Source: Paractinoplanes deccanensis (GTDB lineage Bacteria > Actinomycetota > Actinomycetes > Mycobacteriales > Micromonosporaceae). Taken from it: DNA of 64,000 nucleotides. The notes beneath the pieces are model-generated. The model worked only from the letters and a program-made list of their open reading frames with translations. It was not told the DNA's origin and made no database searches. Of the stretch, positions 54,295-61,500 are shown piece by piece (position 1 is the stretch's first letter; each line of letters begins with the position of its first letter). The stretch lies in the NCBI RefSeq assembly GCF_016862115.1, contig NZ_BOMI01000189.1, positions 1 to 64,000 on the forward strand. Direction: 5' to 3'. Made by a program: the position numbers and the translations under genes.

Positions 54295-55329
54295 TCAGCC
54301 CCAGCAGTTCTGCTTGCCCCACGCCGAGTCCTTGGACTCCACGCCGGCCTGCGGATCGTCGGTGATCAGTTCGGTACCGGTGTCGTAGAAGTCCTTCCCG
54401 GGCGTCGCCTGCGGCTTGGTGCCGTCCTTGGCGTACGCGGCGATGGCGTCCACGCCCAGCTGCGCCATCTTGAGCGGGAACTGCATGCTCGTCGCGCCGA
54501 TGATCCCCTTGGACACGTTGTCCACGCCCGGGCAGCCGCCGTCGATCGAGACGATGACGGTGTCCTTGTCGCGCCCGGCCGACTTGAGCGCCTGGTACGC
54601 GCCGGCCGCCGCGGGCTCGTTGATCGTGTAGACCAGGTTGATCGACGGGTCCTTCTGGAGCAGGTTCTCCATCGCCGTGCGGCCGCCGTCCTCGGCGCCG
54701 TCGGTGACGTCGTGCCCGGCGATCCGGGGGTCGTTCTCGTCGCCGATCCGGTTGGGGTCGCCGATCTCGATGCCGAAGCCGTCGAGGAAGCCCTGATCGC
54801 GCTTGACGTCGACGGAGACCTGGTTGGCGTTCAGGTCGAGCATCGCGATCTTCGCCTGCTTGCCGTCCTGGGCGAACTTCTCCTTGGCCCACTGCCCGAT
54901 CAGCTTGCCGGCCTGGTAGTTGTCGGTGGCGAAGGTGGCGTCCGCGGCGTCCGGCGGGTCGACCGGGGTGTCCAGCGCGATCACCAGCATGTCCTGCTCG
55001 TGCGCCTTGTCGATCGAGGGCACGATCGCCTTCGAGTCGTTCGGGGTGATCAGGAAGCCCTTGGCGCCGAAGGACATCAGGTTCTCGATGGCCTGCACCT
55101 GGGCCTCGTTGTCGCCGTCCTGCTTGCCGGCGAAGCTCTGCAGCTCGACGGCCTGCGCCTCGGCCGCTTCCTCGGCGCCTTTCTTCATCTGCACGAAGAA
55201 GGGATTCGTATCAGTCTTCGTGATCAGCCCGACGACGTCCTCGCCCGAGCCTCTGTTGCACGCGGCGGCCGGCACGAGAGCCAACGTCATCACGCAGCCG
55301 GCGGCCACTGCCCTTCGATTCCGAGACAT
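54295..55329 (-). CDS. sugar-binding lipoprotein (CUT2)
   Basis: A 344-residue lipoprotein: the signal ends LVPAAACNRGSG with the lipobox Cys, and the mature domain is a type I periplasmic-binding fold (VVGLITKTDTNPFFVQMKKG, GFLITPNDSKAIVPSID, LVIALDTPVDPPDAAD, VSIDGGCPGVDNVSKG). This set of motifs is typical of ribose/fructose-type binding proteins. It is first in the operon and divergent from a LacI-like gene. Confidence 0.92.
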   Translation of the reverse strand: MSRNRRAVAAGCVMTLALVPAAACNRGSGEDVVGLITKTDTNPFFVQMKKGAEEAAEAQAVELQSFAGKQDGDNEAQVQAIENLMSFGAKGFLITPNDSKAIVPSIDKAHEQDMLVIALDTPVDPPDAADATFATDNYQAGKLIGQWAKEKFAQDGKQAKIAMLDLNANQVSVDVKRDQGFLDGFGIEIGDPNRIGDENDPRIAGHDVTDGAEDGGRTAMENLLQKDPSINLVYTINEPAAAGAYQALKSAGRDKDTVIVSIDGGCPGVDNVSKGIIGATSMQFPLKMAQLGVDAIAAYAKDGTKPQATPGKDFYDTGTELITDDPQAGVESKDSAWGKQNCWG

Positions 55330-55402
55330 GCCTCCTCCACCGATTTAGCAGCTGCTCGCGCAGCAATCGAGAGTTGACGTTGCCTCGCAGTACACGCCCG
55401 AT

Positions 55403-55419
55403 GTTGACTACATGTCAAC
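55403..55419. promoter_or_regulatory. 17-bp inverted repeat in the divergent sugar locus
   Basis: GTTGAC-TACAT-GTCAAC, a perfect palindrome with 6-bp arms, between the leftward sugar-transporter operon (start 55329) and the rightward LacI-like gene (start 55460). Position suggests an operator controlling the transporter. Confidence 0.6.
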
Positions 55420-55459
55420 GATGCGTTGCGTTCAGTGATCGACATCGACGGAGGTCCAT

Positions 55460-56194
55460 ATGCCTGGGACCATCGGCGTCCTCTTCGACGACGTCTCCCA
55501 CCCGTTCTCCGCGGCCTTGCACCGGGCGATCGAGGACGAGGCCCGCACCCGCGACATCCACGTGCTCACCGGCCGGCCCCGCGACTCGCTCAGCACGGCC
55601 TTCGACGGCCTGATCCTGGCCTCGGCCGCCCTGGTCGCCACCGAGCGCCGCATGCCGGTCGTCGCCCTCGAGGCCACCGGCGCCCCCGTCGACACGGTCG
55701 TCTCCACCACCATCTCCGGCGCCGCCACCGCGGTCCGCCACCTCGTCGCCCAGGGCCACCGCCGCATCGCCTACCTGGGCGACGGCCTCGCCCAGGACCG
55801 GTACCGCGGATATCTGCGCGCGCTGGGCGGCCGCCCCGGCCCCGTCGTGCACGATCTGCACGATCCGGCCGCCGCCGAACGCGCGGTCGTCGCGCTGATG
55901 CGCGGCCCCACCCCGCCCACGGCCCTGTTCGCCGCCCACAGCCAGGCCACCGTCGGCGCGGTCCGGGCGCTGCGCCGCCTCGGCCGCCAGCACTGCGTCG
56001 CCCTGGTCGGCTTCGACGACTTCCCGCTGGCCGACCTCCTCGACCCGGGCGTCACCGTCGTGGCCCAGGACCCGGCCCGCATGGGCCGCACGGCCGCCGC
56101 CGCCCTCTTCGATCGCCTGGACGGCCACGACGGCCCACCCCGCGAGATCCGCATCCCCACCACCCTCATCCAGCGCGGCTCGGGCGAGCTCTAG
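55460..56194 (+). CDS. LacI-like effector-domain protein lacking the HTH
   Basis: A 244-residue protein that corresponds to the effector half of a LacI repressor: it begins TIGVLFDDVSHPFSAALHRA, the phrase that normally follows the HTH and hinge, then VVSTTISGAATAVRHLVAQG, RRIAYLGDGLAQDRYRGYL, VGFDDFPLADLLDPGVTVV. The ATG at 55460 has GGAGG upstream, so translation starts there, and no HTH codons precede it. Internal segments also look shortened compared with the family. Without the HTH it cannot bind DNA; it could bind sugar or heterodimerise with another LacI protein. It is divergent from the CUT2 operon. Confidence 0.75.
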   Translation: MPGTIGVLFDDVSHPFSAALHRAIEDEARTRDIHVLTGRPRDSLSTAFDGLILASAALVATERRMPVVALEATGAPVDTVVSTTISGAATAVRHLVAQGHRRIAYLGDGLAQDRYRGYLRALGGRPGPVVHDLHDPAAAERAVVALMRGPTPPTALFAAHSQATVGAVRALRRLGRQHCVALVGFDDFPLADLLDPGVTVVAQDPARMGRTAAAALFDRLDGHDGPPREIRIPTTLIQRGSGEL

Positions 56195-56214
56195 TTTTTG
56201 GAAGTTCTGTCATC

Positions 56215-56228
56215 TGGCAGTACTGTCA
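56215..56228. promoter_or_regulatory. palindrome ahead of the SDR-TetR operon
   Basis: TGGCAGTACTGTCA, with a perfect CAGTACTG core and 12 of 14 positions symmetric, five bases before the SDR start codon. A second similar word (TTCTGTCATC) precedes it. Likely operator of the TetR protein encoded by the second gene. Confidence 0.55.
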
Positions 56229-56232
56229 AAAT

Positions 56233-57039
56233 ATGAAGATCATGCTGACCGGCGCCACCAGCGGCCTCGGCGAGATCGCCGCGCTCGACCTCGCGGCGCG
56301 GGGACACGACCTGATCCTGGTCGCCCGCGACCCCGGCCGGGCGTCACGGATCGCGCCCGCCACCCAGGTCGACGTCGTGATCGCGGACCTCGCCGACCTC
56401 AGTCAGGTGCGGCGGGCGGCGGCGGAGATCCGCGCGCGGCACCCGAAGATCGACGTGCTGATCAACAACGCCGGCCTGCACGCGTTCACGGCCCGCACGA
56501 CGGCGGCCGGCCTGCCCGAGATGGTCACGGTCAACTACCTCGCTCCGTGGCTGCTGACCCGGGAACTGCTCGAGACGTCACCCGAGCGGATCGTGACGGT
56601 GGCGTCGGAGGCCTCCCGGCGGCACGGCACGTTCTCGCTGCCGTCGGCGCTGACCGACACCTCGCCCTTCACCCGGCGCGGGTCGTCGGCCGTCTACGGG
56701 CGCACCAAGCTGCTCGACATCATGTTCAACAACGAGCTGGCCCGGCGCACCAGCGCGGTCTGCCTCGCCCTCGACCCGGGCTTCAACACGACCGGCCTGG
56801 GACGCGAGCTGCCCGGCGCCGCCGTACTGGAGAAGGTTCTGAAAGCCCTGCACGTCGGCGACCCTCGGCGCGGCGCGGGCGGCATCGTGCGTCTCGCTAC
56901 CGACCCGGTGCTGACCGGGGGATACTTCTCCGCACGCACCGGCAGGCCGATCACCCCGGTGGCACCGGCCGGCGACGCCGCGCTGGAACGCCGGCTGTGG
57001 GAGATGACCGAGGAGATCGTCGACAGTGTCCGCGCCTGA
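56233..57039 (+). CDS. short-chain dehydrogenase (retinol dehydrogenase-like)
   Basis: A 268-residue SDR: MLTGATSGLGEIAALDLA (cofactor loop), DVLINNAGLHAF (NNAG), IVTVASEAS (Ser) and VYGRTKLLDIMF (YxxxK). The arrangement resembles retinol dehydrogenase/WW-domain oxidoreductase-like SDRs. Substrate unknown. It shares an operon with the TetR regulator, which begins inside its last codons (14-base overlap). Confidence 0.9.
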   Translation: MKIMLTGATSGLGEIAALDLAARGHDLILVARDPGRASRIAPATQVDVVIADLADLSQVRRAAAEIRARHPKIDVLINNAGLHAFTARTTAAGLPEMVTVNYLAPWLLTRELLETSPERIVTVASEASRRHGTFSLPSALTDTSPFTRRGSSAVYGRTKLLDIMFNNELARRTSAVCLALDPGFNTTGLGRELPGAAVLEKVLKALHVGDPRRGAGGIVRLATDPVLTGGYFSARTGRPITPVAPAGDAALERRLWEMTEEIVDSVRA

Positions 57040-57661
57040 CACCAAGAACGGCCTCCGCGAGCGCAAGAAGGCCCGCGTCCGCGCCGAGATCCGCGCCCAG
57101 GCCATGCGCCTGTTCGCCGAGCAGGGCTACGCGGCCACCACCACCGAGCAGATCGCGGCCGCCGCCGACGTCTCGCCGAGCACCTTCTTCCGCTACTTCC
57201 CCACCAAGGAGCGTCTGGTCCTCGCCGACGACCTGGAGGAGACCATGCTGGCCGCCCTCGCCGAGCAGCCCGCGGACCTGCCGCTGCTGACCGCCTTCTC
57301 GCGCGCGGTCCGCACCGGCCTCGACCGCACGGGCCGAGAGTTCGAGGCGCAGCGACGGGCCCTCATCGACGAGATTCCCGCGGTCCGCCAGGCCCAGGCC
57401 GACGAGCTCCATCGCGTGATCGAGTCGCTGGCCCGAGCCGCACTCGCCCGAGCCGGCGCACCCGAGGCCGACTTCGAAGCGCACATCTTCCTGGGCGCCC
57501 TCACCGGGACGCTGCGCGCCGCTCTCGAGCTTCGGTCACCGACCGCCGCGTCCATCGATCGCGCCTTGGCGTACCTGACGGCCGGCTTCCCGATCGCCAC
57601 CATGCCGCCCCCCGAACACGAGAAGCGCCGCAGAACAAACTCGCGTAACCCCGCAGAATGA
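57026..57661 (+). CDS. TetR-family regulator of the SDR operon
   Basis: A 211-residue repressor: KKARVRAEIRAQAMRLFAEQ and TTEQIAAAADVSPSTFFRYF form the HTH. The C-terminal domain (about 75-190) is of the MftR/AcyR-like type. GTG start inside the SDR gene. It probably binds the palindrome at 56215-56228 and represses its own operon. Confidence 0.9.
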   Translation: MSAPDTKNGLRERKKARVRAEIRAQAMRLFAEQGYAATTTEQIAAAADVSPSTFFRYFPTKERLVLADDLEETMLAALAEQPADLPLLTAFSRAVRTGLDRTGREFEAQRRALIDEIPAVRQAQADELHRVIESLARAALARAGAPEADFEAHIFLGALTGTLRAALELRSPTAASIDRALAYLTAGFPIATMPPPEHEKRRRTNSRNPAE

Positions 57662-57699
57662 AGGCCTGGAGCCCCGCGAATCGAAAGGGTATGCCCCCG

Positions 57700-58412
57700 C
57701 AAATCGAAGCTCTGGCCGTTCTCTCAGGGCGAGATCGGCGGCGAGCCGGACGGTTTCATCGACGCTGTCTTCACGCTCGGGCCCGGCTTACGGCACGAGT
57801 CGGCCGTGACGCGCGCCGACTACACCGCCAGGATCGTCCGTGGCGGTCTGCCGGAGGCGGCGTCTCGGGACGATGCTCGTCGCCGAGGGCGCTTCCTCGA
57901 CGGATATGTGCAGGCACTCATCGACCGCGACGTCCGGCAACTCTCCGACATCCAGCACAAGGGCGAGCTTCGGCACGCGGGCCACGGCGGCGCCCAAGAT
58001 GGTGTTCGTCGACTCGGGCATCGCCGCGAACGAGGTCGCCATGGACGCCCGCACGCTGCTCCGGCCGGGTGCGCCCTTCGGGCCGTTGCTGGAGTCGTTC
58101 GTCCTCTCCGAGTTGTCACGCCAGCTCACGTGGTCCGAACAGCAGGTGGAGCTCTCCCATTACCGCGACCGCGACACATACGAGGTCGACGCGGTGCTCG
58201 AGAACAGGTCGGGTCAGGTTGTCGGCGTCGAGGTCAAGGCCGCTTCGACCGTCGGGCCCGACGACTTCCGTGGGCTGCGCCGGCTGGCCGGCCGGCTCGG
58301 GGACGACTTCGTCGCCGGGGTGGTCCTCTACACCGGCACCTCGACGCTTCCCTTCGGCGAGAAGCTGCGCGCCGTGCCGGTCAGCGCCCTGTGGCAGGTG
58401 GCCGCGCCATAA
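57700..58412 (+). pseudogene. decayed AAA ATPase/DUF4143 gene
   Basis: From about 57708 one frame reads LWPFSQGEIGGEPDGFID, LRHESAVTRADYTARIVRGG and RDVRQLSDIQHK, parts of an AAA_14/DUF4143-type protein, then from about 58005 a second frame reads MVFVDSGIAANEVAMDARTL, LLESFVLSELSRQLTWSEQQ, HYRDRDTYEVDAVLENRSG and VGVEVKAASTVGPDDFRGL to a stop at 58412. The ATP-binding N-terminal 120 or so residues and about 100 central residues are missing, and the remaining parts are in different frames. The second part retains the PD-(D/E)XK-like E-V-D, E-V-K motifs. Confidence 0.85.
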
Positions 58413-58415
58413 GAG

Positions 58416-58444
58416 GCGGCGCCGCGGAAGGACCGCGGCGCCGC
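58416..58444. terminator. bidirectional terminator
   Basis: GCGGCGCCGCGG (58416-58427) and CCGCGGCGCCGC (58433-58444) form a perfect 12-bp stem with a 5-base loop between the decayed ATPase gene and the convergent beta-helix gene. Confidence 0.85.
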
Positions 58445-58463
58445 ACTCAGGACAACGACGGGA

Positions 58464-60638
58464 TCAGGGGAAGTTCGTCACCGTGGAGGGGATGACGTTG
58501 CTCGCCTGGGCCGGTGCGCCGATGTTGTTGACGACGTGGTCGATCGTGCCGGACGCCAGGGAGATGGTGAAGATGTTGTGGAACTTCACGCCGCCGTGGG
58601 TGGGTGCCTGGAAGCCGTTGGCGGAGTGGACGGCCGGGTTGACGTTGAAGAAGGCGTAGCTGCCCATGGCCCACGCCTCGTGGGTGCTGACCGAGTCGGC
58701 GACCTTGTAGGCGGGGTAGCCGAGCGCGTCGCTGCGCCACGCGGCGTTCGACGGCGGGTCGTACGGCTGCTCGTTCTGGAGGAAGTAGGTGCGGCCGCCG
58801 TTGCCGTTCCAGAGGACCTCGGTCTTCTGGTAGTGCTCGACGAAGAGGCCGTACGCGGTGACGTTGTTGCCGTTGACGATCAGGCCGCTGTCGGCGGTGT
58901 TGATCGTCCACCCGTAGGTGCCGGCGTTGCCGTGGTCGGCGCGCCACGCCCAGATGTGGTCGATGATGACGTTGTTGCTGTTGATCAGCAGGCTGTTGGT
59001 GGCCTTGCCCGCGATGTAGCCGCCGATCCGGAAGAAGACGTCCTGGATGGTGGTCGGGTTGGCGGCGTGCGACGCGGAGCTTCCGGACGGGCCGACGACC
59101 AGCAGGTTCGGCGAGTTCGTCGTGCCGGCGTCGAAGAGCACGCCGGCGATCTTCACGCCGTCCACATCGGCCACCTGCATCGCGGTGACGCCGTTGTCCG
59201 GGATGATCGTGGCGTAGCCGAGGCCGAGCACCACGGTGTTCGCCCGGGTCACGTTGATCGTCTCGTTGATGTGGTAGATGCCGGGCTGGAAGATCAGGTT
59301 GAGGCCCTGGGCGAGCGCCTGGTTGATCCGGGCCGCCGTGTCACCGGGCTTCGCGACGTAGAACTGCGACAGCGGGATCGACGTGCCGGGGGTGTTGCCG
59401 TTGACCCAGGTGGCGCCGGAGGCGTTGCTCTGGAGGTTGGGCACGAAGACCGCGTAGTCGCTGCCGCTCTGGTAGAGGTACGGCTTCTCGCGGATCACCG
59501 GGGTGCTCGGGATGACCGTGTACGGCGGCGTCGGGTAGCTGGCCGGGGGTGCGCCCTGCACGCCGACGAAGGTCTGGTTCCACACCGCGTTGGTGTTCGA
59601 GCCGATCTGGCTGTTGCGGGTGAACCACTGCTGCTGCGAGTACTGCCCCTCGCTGCCGCTGATCCGCGAGTCGGCGATGTAGCCGCCGGACGCCCAGCCG
59701 TAGCCGTTCGGGGCCAGGTTCAGGTCACCGTGAATGTCCATGCGGCGGAACGGCGCGGCCTGCGAGACGGCCCAGCGGTTGGCGCCGTTCACCGGATAGA
59801 CCGAGACGTTCTCGGTGGAGCGCCAGAAGTTCTGGGTCGCGTTGCCCTGGAACCAGCCGGCGTCGACGGTGATGTCACCGTTGATCCGCACGTCCTGCGG
59901 GTTCTGGCCGAGGCCCACCACCGACGTGTAGAAGCCGACCTGGATGTTCAGGTTGTTGTAGGTGCCCGGCTTGAACGCGAGCACGTAGCGCCCGGTGCCG
60001 AACTGCGCCGACTCCTGCTGACGGAAGATCTCGTCGGCCCGCGCCTGGATGGTGGCCGAGGACATCGACGGGTCGAAGACGACGACGTTCGCGCCGAGGC
60101 TGCCGCCGCCCGGGATCGGGTCGGGGTTGGTGGTGCCGCCGCCGCCGAAGACCTTGAACTCCCAGAGCGAGTAGCCGTAGCCGGTGGTGCGCTGCGTGCC
60201 GTACATCCGCACGTAGCGACCGGTGCCGGTGACCGGGATCGACTGCACGCCGCCGGTCGCCGTGGTGGTCGAGTAGACCGAGGTCCAGGTGCTCGCGTTG
60301 TCCGACACCTGGATCTGGAACGCCTTCGCCGCCGCCGTCTCCCAGTTGAGCTCCACCCGGGAAATCGCCTGCGAGCTGCCGAGGTCGACCTGCAGCCACT
60401 GCGGGTCGGAGAAGGCCGACGACCACCGGGTGCCGGTGTTGCCGTCGACGGCCTCGGCGGCCGAGTAGGCGCCGGCCGCCTCGGTGGACGACGCGGTCGC
60501 CGGCTTCCCCTGCGAGAGCAGGGTCTCGGCGGCACTCGCGCCGACGGTGGTCGCGGTGGCGTAGCCGGCGATGACGGCGGCCACCATGCCACCGGCGGCG
60601 GCGAGGCGCCAGGGGGAGCGTCTCCGCAGTTTGGTCAT
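58464..60638 (-). CDS. secreted F5/8C (CBM32) plus beta-helix protein
   Basis: A 724-residue secreted protein: signal peptide 1-37 (ending VGASAAE), an F5/8C carbohydrate-binding domain at about 40-165 (GNTGTRWSSAFSDPQWLQVDL, RYVRMYGTQRTTGYGYSLWEF), a short Gly/Pro linker, then a tandem beta-helix region at about 180-720 with repeated VVGLG/VVLGLGYATI turns. Similar actinomycete proteins are called discoidin-domain proteins; the beta-helix part has some GH55-like features (paired helices), but I could not identify catalytic residues. Likely acts on extracellular polysaccharide. A CebR-like palindrome lies upstream. Confidence 0.8.
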   Translation of the reverse strand: MTKLRRRSPWRLAAAGGMVAAVIAGYATATTVGASAAETLLSQGKPATASSTEAAGAYSAAEAVDGNTGTRWSSAFSDPQWLQVDLGSSQAISRVELNWETAAAKAFQIQVSDNASTWTSVYSTTTATGGVQSIPVTGTGRYVRMYGTQRTTGYGYSLWEFKVFGGGGTTNPDPIPGGGSLGANVVVFDPSMSSATIQARADEIFRQQESAQFGTGRYVLAFKPGTYNNLNIQVGFYTSVVGLGQNPQDVRINGDITVDAGWFQGNATQNFWRSTENVSVYPVNGANRWAVSQAAPFRRMDIHGDLNLAPNGYGWASGGYIADSRISGSEGQYSQQQWFTRNSQIGSNTNAVWNQTFVGVQGAPPASYPTPPYTVIPSTPVIREKPYLYQSGSDYAVFVPNLQSNASGATWVNGNTPGTSIPLSQFYVAKPGDTAARINQALAQGLNLIFQPGIYHINETINVTRANTVVLGLGYATIIPDNGVTAMQVADVDGVKIAGVLFDAGTTNSPNLLVVGPSGSSASHAANPTTIQDVFFRIGGYIAGKATNSLLINSNNVIIDHIWAWRADHGNAGTYGWTINTADSGLIVNGNNVTAYGLFVEHYQKTEVLWNGNGGRTYFLQNEQPYDPPSNAAWRSDALGYPAYKVADSVSTHEAWAMGSYAFFNVNPAVHSANGFQAPTHGGVKFHNIFTISLASGTIDHVVNNIGAPAQASNVIPSTVTNFP

Positions 60639-60996
60639 TGCTTCTCCTTGGAGCGGGGATGGCGCAAGGGGGACTGCTTGCGCTTGGCGGGGAAGAAGAC
60701 CTCTCCACTTGTACGGGGAGAGCGCTCCCCCGCATCGACGCTAAGGAGGCGTTCATGTGGTGTCCAGAGTCGCGACAGGTTCCGGAACATCGACGGTCTT
60801 GCGGGCGAAACGAAGACCCGCGATGGCGCTCTGCCCCTTCGGGCAACGGCCCAGCTCAATGACGTACGTCGATTGCCCTTTCGGGTATTCACGGCTCGAT
60901 AACAGAGACGTCGGAACCGGTTCCGGCGCGCATCGGTAAAAACGGCAAATCAGCCGATCATGGATCGGAAAGCGCTTCCCGCCTACGCTGGCTGTC
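60639..60996. promoter_or_regulatory. 358-base intergenic region rich in palindromes
   Basis: No gene is evident. GGGAGAGCGCTCCC (core GAGCGCTC 60720-60727) is close to the CebR-type operator TGGGAGCGCTCCCA used for glycosidase genes and lies about 80 bases upstream of the beta-helix gene. GTTCCGGAAC (60779-60788), CGGAACCGGTTCCG (60912-60925), GACGTACGTC (about 60861-60870) and TGCCCCTTCGGGCA form further palindromes or hairpins, and AAGCGCTT (60970-60977) lies just before the phosphoesterase gene. The stretch 60775-60900 could fold as a structured RNA. Confidence 0.55.
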
Positions 60997-61500
60997 GTGC
61001 GACTGGTGCTCACGAGCGACACCCACCTGCCCAAGCGGGCCCGCGACCTGCCGGCCGAGCTGTGGGCCGCGGTCGACGAGGCCGACGTGGTGGTGCACGC
61101 CGGCGACTGGGTGGACGAGGCGGCGCTGGACGCCCTGGCGGCCCGGGCGGCCACGCTGATCGCCTGCTACGGCAACAACGACGGCCCGGGGCTGCGCGCG
61201 CGACTGCCGGAGATCGCGTACGCGACGCTGGACGGCCTGCGGCTCGCCGTGGTGCACGAGACCGGGCCGTCGCAGGGCCGCGAACAGCGGTGCGCGGCGC
61301 GGTTCCCCGACGTCGACCTGCTCGTCTTCGGGCACTCGCACATCCCGTGGGACACCACCGCGGCGAACGGGCTGCGGCTGCTCAATCCGGGCTCGCCCAC
61401 GGACCGCCGGCGCCAGCCGTACTGCACCTACATGACCGCCACCGTCACGGGCGGCCACCTGAAGGACGTCGAGCTGCATCGGCTGCCACCGCGGCGCTGA
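60997..61500 (+). CDS. YfcE-like metallophosphoesterase
   Basis: A 167-residue calcineurin-like phosphoesterase: VLTSDTHLPKR (DxH), VVHAGDWVDEA (GDxxD-like), ACYGNNDGPGLRARL (GNxD), VVHETGPSQ (H) and VFGHSHIPWD (GHxH) give the complete two-metal centre. These are the five motifs of the family; the physiological phosphodiester is unknown. GTG start. Its end overlaps the convergent helicase gene by 56 bases. Confidence 0.92.
   Translation: MRLVLTSDTHLPKRARDLPAELWAAVDEADVVVHAGDWVDEAALDALAARAATLIACYGNNDGPGLRARLPEIAYATLDGLRLAVVHETGPSQGREQRCAARFPDVDLLVFGHSHIPWDTTAANGLRLLNPGSPTDRRRQPYCTYMTATVTGGHLKDVELHRLPPRR

Noticed and set aside
60775..60900. Known riboswitch class ahead of the phosphoesterase gene
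   Set aside because: Hairpins are present, but none of the cores I know (c-di-GMP, c-di-AMP, cobalamin, ZTP, glycine) matches.
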